DNA of 5,525 nucleotides from Clostridiales bacterium UBA1777 (GTDB taxonomy: Bacteria; Bacillota; Clostridia; Oscillospirales; Oscillospiraceae): NCBI GenBank assembly GCA_002315275.1, contig DCGN01000126.1:9309-14833 (forward strand). The letters are read 5' to 3'. Positions 1 to 5,115 of this stretch are shown here, in pieces (position 1 is the stretch's first letter; each line of letters starts with the position of its first letter). The position numbers were made by a program, and so were the translations under genes. The notes beneath the pieces were generated by a model. The model searched no databases and had not been told where the DNA came from. It saw only the letters and a list, made by a program, of their open reading frames with translations.

Positions 1-304
1 CCTCCATGAGCTTGATAGCCTCTGCGCGGGGCAGAACGAAGGCCTTGAAGGGAAGGTTTTCCTTAACTATCTTGCGCATCATGTCTTCGATCTTCTTGAG
101 ATCGTCATCGGAGAGCTTGGTGTCTCCGAGGTCTACATCGTAGTAGAAGCCCTTGTCGGTAGCGGGGCCGTAAGCAAAATCGGCCTGGGGATAAAGGCGC
201 TTGATAGCCTGAGCCATGATATGGGCTGCGCTGTGGCGCAGAACGTGGAGCTCCTCCTCTGCGGGGCACTCGGAAACGACGCCATGCTTGTCAATGATCT
301 TCAT
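1..304 (-). CDS. thrS: Threonyl-tRNA synthetase, N-terminal part (cut by the window edge)
   Basis: The enzyme charges tRNA-Thr with threonine in the cytoplasm. About 101 N-terminal residues are visible and the rest lies beyond position 1. The peptide starts MKIIDKHGVV and reaches the ThrRS editing (N2, tRNA-SAD) domain almost at once: L-R-H-S-A-A-H at residues 22-28 carries the HxxxH pair (H24, H28) used in editing, followed by AQAIKRLYP, GPATDKGFYYD (46-56) and the ENLPF stretch. The ATG at 302-304 is well placed: AGGAGG at 312-317 lies 7 nt upstream, directly after the T-tract of the leader terminator, which leaves no room for a longer protein. The roughly 60-residue TGS domain that precedes N2 in E. 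coli and B. subtilis ThrRS is therefore absent. Expression should be controlled by the threonine T-box in front. Identification is firm; the catalytic and anticodon-binding domains cannot be seen. Confidence 0.95.
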   Translation of the reverse strand, partial: MKIIDKHGVVSECPAEEELHVLRHSAAHIMAQAIKRLYPQADFAYGPATDKGFYYDVDLGDTKLSDDDLKKIEDMMRKIVKENLPFKAFVLPRAEAIKLME

Positions 305-537
305 GTAATTTCCTCCTAAAAAAAGAATAAACACCCTCGGCAATAAGCCAAGGGTGCGTAATGCACGGTTCCACCTTGAATTTTAACTCTTATATACTGT
401 AACGGGTATACCCGGGGAGGCATTTCCTCCTCCCGGCTCAGGAGCGGTCATATAAGCGGGCGGTGACGGGGCGGCTCGCACCGAAGTGCCACCCTCTCTG
501 AGCGTACCGTTCCGCGATGTTCTCCATCGCAGCTTTA
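305..537 (-). promoter_or_regulatory. T-box riboswitch leader of thrS, Thr (ACC) specifier
   Basis: This untranslated leader senses uncharged tRNA-Thr and allows thrS transcription when threonine charging is low. Read on the minus strand, Stem I shows GGAG (about 523) pairing with CTCC just after the specifier, an AGAGAG bulge, and a distal GGTGCGA loop held by a GGGTGGC/GCCGCCC helix. The specifier loop contains ACC at 448-446 followed by a purine, a threonine codon matching the downstream gene. A hairpin at 412-436 (GGGAGG/CCTCCC) fits Stem III. The T-box core TGGAACC is at 373-367, inside an antiterminator at 377-350 made of AAGG/CCTT and GTGC/GCAC helices. The TGGAACC bulge would pair with the tRNA acceptor end. 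The antiterminator shares 350-356 with the terminator stem, so the two structures exclude each other. The start at 537 is estimated from the promoter. Confidence 0.93.
318..356 (-). terminator. T-box intrinsic terminator (thrS attenuator)
   Basis: On the minus strand CACCCTTGGC (356-347) and GCCGAGGGTG (341-332) form a 10-bp stem with a single G-U pair and a TTATT loop. It is followed by a T-rich tract ending in seven T (331-318). Its 5' arm overlaps the 3' arm of the antiterminator at 350-356, so it forms only when uncharged tRNA-Thr is not bound. The thrS Shine-Dalgarno sequence starts immediately after the T-tract. Confidence 0.93.
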
Positions 538-543
538 AATGGA

Positions 544-572
544 ATATTATCACCAAACAGAGGACTTGTCAA
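544..572 (-). promoter_or_regulatory. Sigma-A promoter of the thrS leader
   Basis: On the minus strand TTGACA (572-567) is a perfect -35 box. After a 17-bp spacer comes TAATAT (549-544), preceded by TG one base away, as in an extended -10. This predicts a start near 537, which fits the beginning of the T-box fold. The promoter lies just downstream of the nitroreductase stop codon. Between that stop and the -35 box (573-625) I see no gene and no hairpin with a T-tract. Confidence 0.88.
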
Positions 573-625
573 TATGCGGATACCGCGAATTCGGCAATGA
601 TATTCCCAAATCGGCGGCCGAAGTC

Positions 626-1354
626 TCAGCCCTTGAATTTTTCGAGATACTTTTCGGCGCTGCGGCTCATCTCGCGGGAAAAGTCCGAATTGTACTTCCG
701 CGCACAGAACGCCTGCATCCATGCGTCAAAGCCCTTGTCCGCGGCCTTCTCGCGGAACATCTCCCGAAGGGCGGCCTCGTCCTTGAGCTTATAGCCGTTT
801 TCCATCACAATATCGTCAAGGCTGTGGCGTGCGGGCTTTTTGCGCTCAAGCTGCGCCTTCGTCGGACGGCCGAAGACAAGCATGCACACGGGTACGGCAT
901 AGTCGGGCAGAGTCAGCATCTTCCTGTGCTCCTCACAGCGCTCCAATATGTCGCCGATGTAGCACGAGCCTATGCCCATGCTCTCCGCTGCAACAACGGC
1001 ATTCTGAGCCGCAATAACGGCATCCGCCTCCGCAAGCATAAGATCGCCCGCACCGGGCTTTCTCGGCGCGCAGCCCGCCGCTGTGAAAGCATCGAACCAC
1101 TTCTGCATATCGGCGCAGAATATCAGCACGAGCGGAGCCGTGGCTATAAACGGCTGATTATCGCACGAGACGGCAAGCCTGTCCTTCAGCTCCTGCGAGG
1201 TAATATCGAGTATGCTGTACATCTGCTGATTGCCGGCCGTCGGTGCTTCCGTGGCGGAGTGCAGGATGAGCGCCTTCTCTTCGGCTGTTATTTCGCTTCC
1301 GTCAAACACGCGGATCGATTTTCTTTCAAACAGAGAGCGTATCGTTTCGTTCAT
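626..1354 (-). CDS. Nitroreductase family flavoprotein (NfsA/Frp-like)
   Basis: A 242-residue cytoplasmic FMN-dependent oxidoreductase; family members transfer hydride from NAD(P)H to nitroaromatics, quinones or flavins, and the true substrate here is unknown. Visible marks are the N-terminal FMN-phosphate segment R-K-S-I-R-V-F (11-17), the APTAGNQQ loop (37-44), GIGSCYIGDI (127-136) over the flavin, and VPVCMLVFGRPT (154-165), which ends the core. After this comes a basic tail (KPARHSLDDIV) like that of the NfsA/Frp subgroup, whose C-terminal extension helps bind NADPH, and a helical C-terminus. The length is close to the roughly 240-250 residues usual for this subgroup. The ATG at 1354-1352 has GGAGG at 1366-1362, 7 nt upstream, and a promoter close by. 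It is transcribed toward thrS with no obvious terminator between them and diverges from the GNAT gene. The family is secure, the substrate is not. Confidence 0.9.
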   Translation of the reverse strand: MNETIRSLFERKSIRVFDGSEITAEEKALILHSATEAPTAGNQQMYSILDITSQELKDRLAVSCDNQPFIATAPLVLIFCADMQKWFDAFTAAGCAPRKPGAGDLMLAEADAVIAAQNAVVAAESMGIGSCYIGDILERCEEHRKMLTLPDYAVPVCMLVFGRPTKAQLERKKPARHSLDDIVMENGYKLKDEAALREMFREKAADKGFDAWMQAFCARKYNSDFSREMSRSAEKYLEKFKG

Positions 1355-1377
1355 ATCAAAACCTCCGTTTTTTATAT

Positions 1378-1406
1378 ATTATACCATGAGCTTTGACGCT
1401 CGACAA
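1378..1406 (-). promoter_or_regulatory. Sigma-A promoter of the nitroreductase gene
   Basis: On the minus strand TATAAT (1383-1378) is a consensus -10 box with TG one base upstream (extended -10). TTGTCG (1406-1401) is a 4/6 -35 box at a 17-bp spacer. The predicted start near 1371 gives a leader of only about 17 nt, just enough for the GGAGG ribosome binding site. Confidence 0.75.
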
Positions 1407-1466
1407 ACTTTTTCCGCCGAAATATAGCCCACCGATATGCTTTAACGTCACACAGGATACTTGCTG

Positions 1467-1495
1467 TTGACTTTAAGCACATGAATTATTATAAT
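1467..1495 (+). promoter_or_regulatory. Sigma-A promoter of the GNAT-lipoprotein unit
   Basis: TTGACT (1467-1472, 5/6 match) and TATAAT (1490-1495, perfect) are separated by 17 bp, predicting a start near 1502, about 28 nt before the GNAT start codon. It diverges from the nitroreductase promoter; the two -35 boxes lie about 60 bp apart. That interval (1407-1466) could hold a shared regulator site, but I see no clear inverted repeat in it. Confidence 0.82.
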
Positions 1496-1529
1496 ACCGG
1501 ATATAGAAAGCACATCCGAGAGGCCGCAC

Positions 1530-1997
1530 ATGAAGCTTGAGACCGAGAGACTTGTCCTTTACCCGATAGGCGAACAGATGATGATAGACATCATCGAAAA
1601 AGAATCAGACCCCGAAATGAAAAAGGCGTATTCCGAGATGCTTGAGGGCGTTTTGCGCGCGCCCGAGGAGGAGCGGATGTGGAGCGCCGTATGGTATATG
1701 GAGCTTAAGGACGAGCCCGGGACTATAGTCGGCGATTTCTGCTTCAAGGGTCTCGGTAAGGACGGCACTGTCGAAATAGGCTACGGCCTTCACGAGGGAT
1801 TCTGCGGCAGAGGATATATGACGGAGACGGTCAGATGCGTTTCGGCATGGGCGATGTCTCTTGAGTATATCAACAGAGTCGAAGCGGAGACGGAGCCGGA
1901 CAATGAAGCCTCACAGAAGGTTCTGTTCAGAGCGGGATATGCAAAAACAGGCGAGACGGGCGAGGAAGGCCCGCGCTTCAGATATGAAGGCAAATAA
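1530..1997 (+). CDS. GNAT family N-acetyltransferase (RimJ/RimL type)
   Basis: A 155-residue cytoplasmic acetyl-CoA-dependent acetyltransferase. The opening L-E-T-E-R-L-V-L (3-10) is the characteristic first strand of the RimJ/RimL-like group. Motif A spans about 81-100: VEIGYGL strand, then G-F-C-G-R-G-Y-M-T-E (90-99), which contains the R/Q-x-x-G-x-G/A-type pyrophosphate-binding turn of acetyl-CoA, here reduced to C-G-R-G-Y. Motif B is E-P-D-N-E-A-S-Q-K-V-L-F-R-A-G-Y (122-137), with the N-x-x-S-x-x-V-x-x-x-x-G-Y pattern typical of the family. The C-terminus is short, but total length is within the family range. The ATG is preceded by a modest GAGAGG at 1518-1523, 6 nt away, and by a strong promoter. 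It is first in a two-gene unit with the lipoprotein. The acceptor substrate (ribosomal protein, other amine, or antibiotic) cannot be told from the sequence. Confidence 0.88.
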   Translation: MKLETERLVLYPIGEQMMIDIIEKESDPEMKKAYSEMLEGVLRAPEEERMWSAVWYMELKDEPGTIVGDFCFKGLGKDGTVEIGYGLHEGFCGRGYMTETVRCVSAWAMSLEYINRVEAETEPDNEASQKVLFRAGYAKTGETGEEGPRFRYEGK

Positions 1998-2020
1998 TAA
2001 GCTGAAAGGCGAAATGTAAT

Positions 2021-2515
2021 ATGAAAAAAATAAAAACTCAGATCAAGGCTGCCGTGTGCATGCTGCTCGCCGTCATAACGATGATATCTCTCGCGGGCTG
2101 CGCGGGCAAGTTCCCGAAGGAGAGCGATGACCTGAAGGAGGACTTTCTCATCAAGTGCTACACCTCCAACTATGCCGACAGATACGAGACCTTCGAGGCA
2201 ATATTCAGCAGCGCCACCGAGAAGGATGTGGACGAGTTCTATGCCTGCATCAAGGATCTTTGCAGCAAGGATTATTACGAAAGACTCAAGGAAAATTACA
2301 CGCTCATCCTATACGATATGAATGCGCATGAGAACGGAATATCGATGACGCCGTGCTCCATCGTGTTCAGCGCAGGTGAAGCAAACGGCGATGCAGAGAC
2401 ATTTGCATTTATCATGACGCTCGATATTTGCGGAGCCGAAGAGGCCACGGAGAGCATCGTCGGCACGATCACAGTAGAGAAGAACAAGGTCATTGATGTG
2501 ACGTTTACAGAGTAA
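2021..2515 (+). CDS. Small putative lipoprotein of unknown function
   Basis: I do not recognise the family. The 164-residue product begins with a basic n-region (MKKIKTQIK), a hydrophobic core (about 10-23) and a lipobox L-A-G-C (24-27). It should therefore be lipidated on C27 and anchored outside the cytoplasmic membrane. The mature part, about 138 residues, starts with an acidic/charged linker and a likely helical region (about 35-95), followed by strand-like stretches (about 94-164) ending in V-I-D-V-T-F-T-E. This helix-then-sheet order resembles small NTF2- or cystatin-like secreted domains, but that is only an impression. The mature part has five cysteines besides C27 (46, 76, 81, 112, 137). 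The gene starts 23 bp after the GNAT stop, with a weak AAAGG at 2005-2009, so it is probably co-transcribed. A strong terminator follows. The lipoprotein call is firm, the function is unknown. Confidence 0.85.
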   Translation: MKKIKTQIKAAVCMLLAVITMISLAGCAGKFPKESDDLKEDFLIKCYTSNYADRYETFEAIFSSATEKDVDEFYACIKDLCSKDYYERLKENYTLILYDMNAHENGISMTPCSIVFSAGEANGDAETFAFIMTLDICGAEEATESIVGTITVEKNKVIDVTFTE

Positions 2516-2521
2516 ATATCT

Positions 2522-2554
2522 AAAAATCCCGTATCGATGAGATACGGGATTTTT
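2522..2554. terminator. Bidirectional rho-independent terminator
   Basis: A perfect 14-bp inverted repeat (2522-2535 and 2541-2554) encloses a 5-nt GATGA loop. The stem is GC-rich in its centre and closed by A5/T5 tracts, so each strand ends with a run of T. It lies 6 bp after the lipoprotein stop and 7 bp after the end of the minus-strand glycosyltransferase gene, so it can end both converging units. Confidence 0.93.
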
Positions 2555-2561
2555 GCGCTTA

Positions 2562-3545
2562 TTATACTATGTTCTTTTTCGCCAGCATTACAAAGAACGA
2601 GAACAGCTTTTCGGGCATATACGGAGCAAACAGCTCGAACGATGAGGTTATCGGGCTGAAGCGGCGGTATTTCCATAGCGCGGATGCGCCGCCTTTGTGC
2701 TGCCAGTTCCTTTCGCGCCCGTCGATCCATATGAGCGCATCGCGCAGAACGGAGCGGGTGTCATCTGAGAAATCAAAGCTTTCGTCAAGCCAGCGGAATC
2801 GTTTGCCGAGAGATTCTATCCTGTCCTTGAAATAGCTCTGCTTGTCGTGTACGGCGTTCAGAACACCTGTCTGATTGCCGCCGTGGACTCTGTAGCGGAT
2901 AAGCGGGGCACGCACGGCGATGACCTTGCCGTGATCCGCACAGTAGAGCGTCACATGCTGGTCGCACACCATGTACGGGCAGAAGGGCAGGGAAGCCTTT
3001 GCGGCCTCGGTGTTTACGAGCATCGTGCAGCCTGAGGAAAAATTGTGAAACAGCAGATCGGCAGCCTTCGCATAGCCGTCTGGAAACACAAAGTGCCGCC
3101 TAAGCTTTGTTATGCTGTCGGCAAGCTCGTTTCCGTCACCGTCGATAACGTACATGTCGGAGCAGGCCATGAGCGCGCCTTCTTTTTCCACCGAGGAGAC
3201 GAGCGTTTCAAGCTTTTCTGGGAGCCATACGTCATCCTGATCGCAGTATGCAACATAGTCGCTCTCCGCGCGCCCTGTGAGCTCTTCGAAGACAGCGTTT
3301 GAGCCGCGGTTTTTCTCCGCGCGCTCAAATGCGTAAGGGAAAGCGGTTATCCTCTCGCGGATGAGAGCTTCTATTTCACCGGCGGAACGGTGCGGAGAGC
3401 AGTCATCAATGACGCGGAGGAAGAGGTTAGGCCAAGCTTGCGCGTTAAGCGAGTCGAGCAGCTCGGCGAGCCAGTCCATCCTCGGGTCATACGTCGCAAG
3501 GAGAATTTCGATTTTCGGCTTATCTGTTGCCGTACATGCGCTCAT
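2562..3545 (-). CDS. Family 2 glycosyltransferase, rhamnosyltransferase-like
   Basis: A 327-residue GT-A fold glycosyltransferase that probably transfers a sugar from a nucleotide donor onto a growing surface polysaccharide or lipid-linked intermediate at the inner membrane face. The N-terminal strand K-I-E-I-L-L-A-T-Y (11-19) leads to the nucleotide-binding V-I-D-D-C-S (45-50), then N-R-G-S-N-A (79-84). The metal-binding motif C-D-Q-D-D-V-W (101-107) matches the A/C-D-Q-D-D-x-W signature common in GT2 rhamnosyltransferases. S-S-G-C-T-M-L-V-N (170-178), C-D-Q-H-V (194-198) and Y-R-V-H-G-G-N-Q-T-G (218-227) follow in the family order, then a roughly 100-residue C-terminal region. No transmembrane helix is obvious. 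The ATG at 3545-3543 is the only sensible start; it overlaps the end of rfbB by 26 bp, with GGAGAG inside rfbB 13 nt upstream, suggesting translational coupling. Position after rfbACB suggests dTDP-L-rhamnose as donor, which is inference. Confidence 0.9.
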   Translation of the reverse strand: MSACTATDKPKIEILLATYDPRMDWLAELLDSLNAQAWPNLFLRVIDDCSPHRSAGEIEALIRERITAFPYAFERAEKNRGSNAVFEELTGRAESDYVAYCDQDDVWLPEKLETLVSSVEKEGALMACSDMYVIDGDGNELADSITKLRRHFVFPDGYAKAADLLFHNFSSGCTMLVNTEAAKASLPFCPYMVCDQHVTLYCADHGKVIAVRAPLIRYRVHGGNQTGVLNAVHDKQSYFKDRIESLGKRFRWLDESFDFSDDTRSVLRDALIWIDGRERNWQHKGGASALWKYRRFSPITSSFELFAPYMPEKLFSFFVMLAKKNIV

Positions 3546-4539
3546 AGTAGTTCTGATACTCTCCGTTGACTATCTCTTCCCACCAGCTCTTGTTGTCAAG
3601 ATACCAGCGGATGGTCTTCTCAATACCGTCGGCAAAGCGGGTCTCCGGCAGCCAGCCGAGCTCCGCATGGATAAATGCGGGGTCGATACCGTAACGTCTG
3701 TCGTGACCCTTTCTGTCTCTGACGTAGGTGATGAGGCTTTCGGGCTTGTCAAGGGCGCGGAGAATATAGCGCACGATGTCTATATTGGCAACCTCGTTGT
3801 GGCCGCCGATGTTATATACCTCGCCTATTCTGCCCTTCTCAAGGATGAGCGTGATAGCGGCGCAGTGATCGTCAACATACAGCCAGTCGCGAATGTTGAG
3901 GCCGTCACCGTAAACGGGGAGAGGCTTATCGGCAAGGCAGTTTGCTATCATCAGCGGGATGAGCTTCTCGGGGAACTGATACGGGCCGTAGTTGTTGGAG
4001 CAGCGGCTAATTGTGATGGGCATGCCGTAGGTTCTGTGGTATGCGTTGCACAGAAGGTCGGCGGAAGCCTTGGAAGCGGAGTAGGGGCTTGATGTTTTGA
4101 TAGGAGTCTGCTCGGTGAAGAAAAGATCGGGCCTGTCAAGAGGAAGGTCACCGTAGACCTCATCGGTTGAGACCTGATGGTATCTTGCCGTGCCGAATTT
4201 ACGGCAGGCATCGAGCAGCACCTGCGTGCCCATTACGTTCGTCTCGAGGAAGATGGCGGGATTTTCTATGGAACGGTCAACATGGCTCTCGGCTGCGAAG
4301 TTGACAACGGCATCGGGCTTATACTGCTCGAATATGCCGTATATCGCGGTTCTGTCGGCTATGTCGGCCTTGATGAAGGTGAAGTGAGGGTCATTCATAA
4401 CGGGGGCAAGGGTGCCGAGGTTGCCTGCGTAGGTGAGCTTGTCAACGCAGATGAGATCCCAGTCGGGCTTGGTGCGGCGAAGGAAGAATATAAAGTTGCT
4501 TCCGATAAAGCCTGCGCCGCCGGTAATAAGTAATTTCAT
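3520..4539 (-). CDS. rfbB: dTDP-glucose 4,6-dehydratase
   Basis: Second enzyme of dTDP-L-rhamnose synthesis: it converts dTDP-glucose to dTDP-4-keto-6-deoxyglucose using bound NAD+. The 339-residue length is normal for RfbB/RmlB. It is an extended short-chain dehydrogenase: the Rossmann glycine motif G-G-A-G-F-I-G-S-N is at 7-15, D33-K-L-T-Y-A-G-N is the NAD-adenosine and family signature, and A-A-E-S-H-V-D-R-S is at 82-90. The catalytic set is complete: T125-D126-E127 in STDEVYG and Y153/K157 in S-P-Y-S-A-S-K. C-R-S-N-N-Y-G-P-Y-Q-F-P-E-K, in the inverted local order typical of the enzyme (SRCSNNYGPYQFPEK), forms part of the sugar nucleotide site. AAGGAG (4553-4548) lies 8 nt before the ATG and overlaps the rfbC stop codon; the two genes are 12 bp apart. 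Its 3' end overlaps the glycosyltransferase start. Confidence 0.97.
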   Translation of the reverse strand: MKLLITGGAGFIGSNFIFFLRRTKPDWDLICVDKLTYAGNLGTLAPVMNDPHFTFIKADIADRTAIYGIFEQYKPDAVVNFAAESHVDRSIENPAIFLETNVMGTQVLLDACRKFGTARYHQVSTDEVYGDLPLDRPDLFFTEQTPIKTSSPYSASKASADLLCNAYHRTYGMPITISRCSNNYGPYQFPEKLIPLMIANCLADKPLPVYGDGLNIRDWLYVDDHCAAITLILEKGRIGEVYNIGGHNEVANIDIVRYILRALDKPESLITYVRDRKGHDRRYGIDPAFIHAELGWLPETRFADGIEKTIRWYLDNKSWWEEIVNGEYQNYYERMYGNR

Positions 4540-4551
4540 ATTTATTTCTCC

Positions 4552-5097
4552 TTAAAATCCTGTTACTGCATCTTTTAGGAACGGGGACTTCGTATCCTTC
4601 TCGGAGAGAATGGGGTTTTCAACGCCCCAATCAACACCGATGTCGGGGTCATTCCAACGGATACCGCCGTCAGCCTCGGGAGCATACGGATTGTCAGCCT
4701 TGTATAGGAATTCGACATTGTCCGTCAGCGTTACGAAGCCGTGGCCGAAGCCGCGGGGGATGAGGAACTGGCGCTTGTTTTCCTCGGAAAGCTCAACCGC
4801 GACCCACTGCTTGTAGGTGGGACTTGCGGGACGAAGATCGACGGCGACATCAAGCACGGATCCTCTCACACAGCGCACGAGCTTGGCCTGAGCCTTGTCG
4901 CCGCGCTGAAAATGGATACCTCTGAGAGTGCCCTTGACGGTGGAGGAAGAGTGATTATCCTGCACGAAATCATAGTGCAGACCGGCCGCCTCAAAAGCAC
5001 GCTCCGACCAGCTCTCCATGAAGAAGCCTCTGTGATCACCGAAGACCTTCGGCTCAATGATATAAACGCCGTCAAGCTTTGTCTTTATAAAGTTCAT
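4552..5097 (-). CDS. rfbC: dTDP-4-dehydrorhamnose 3,5-epimerase
   Basis: Third enzyme of the pathway: a cupin-fold epimerase that inverts C3 and C5 of dTDP-4-keto-6-deoxyglucose. The 181 residues match the usual RfbC/RmlC length. Visible signatures are D-H-R-G-F-F-M-E-S-W (21-30), Q-D-N-H-S-S-S (46-52), and G-T-L-R-G-I-H-F-Q (56-64), which contains the catalytic base H62. K72, D-V-A-V-D-L-R (83-89), P-R-G-F-G-H-G-F (114-121) and Y132, the likely catalytic acid tyrosine, are also present, so it looks fully active. The ATG at 5097-5095 follows an AAGAGGA (5110-5104) with good spacing. It starts 18 bp after rfbA ends and stops 12 bp before rfbB begins, giving the gene order A-C-B also known from streptococcal rhamnose loci. 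Confidence 0.97.
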   Translation of the reverse strand: MNFIKTKLDGVYIIEPKVFGDHRGFFMESWSERAFEAAGLHYDFVQDNHSSSTVKGTLRGIHFQRGDKAQAKLVRCVRGSVLDVAVDLRPASPTYKQWVAVELSEENKRQFLIPRGFGHGFVTLTDNVEFLYKADNPYAPEADGGIRWNDPDIGVDWGVENPILSEKDTKSPFLKDAVTGF

Positions 5098-5115
5098 GCT
5101 GTTTCCTCTTTTTGA

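Noticed and set aside
403..414. 12-bp palindrome CGGGTATACCCG as a repressor operator
   Set aside because: It lies within the transcribed T-box leader, well downstream of the promoter, and fits leader RNA folding.
316..423. Possible 35-residue leader peptide on the minus strand inside the T-box (ATG at 423-421 after a GGAGGAGG run)
   Set aside because: The purine run is better explained as one arm of the Stem III hairpin, the spacing to ATG is very short, and the frame simply crosses the T-box core and terminator. It contains only one threonine codon, so it is not a threonine attenuator peptide.
438..722. Minus-strand open frame of 94 codons between the nitroreductase and thrS
   Set aside because: It overlaps the nitroreductase 3' end in another frame and covers the thrS promoter and Stem I of the T-box; no ribosome binding site or domain supports it.
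539..1396. Long plus-strand open frame (285 codons) opposite the nitroreductase
   Set aside because: It is antisense to a gene with clear flavin-binding motifs, starts inside the thrS promoter region, has no ribosome binding site, and its translation shows no recognisable domain.
3361..4092. Plus-strand open frame of 243 codons across the glycosyltransferase and rfbB genes
   Set aside because: It spans two well-identified minus-strand genes and their overlap; its hydrophobic stretch arises from the complementary strand of conserved rfbB codons.
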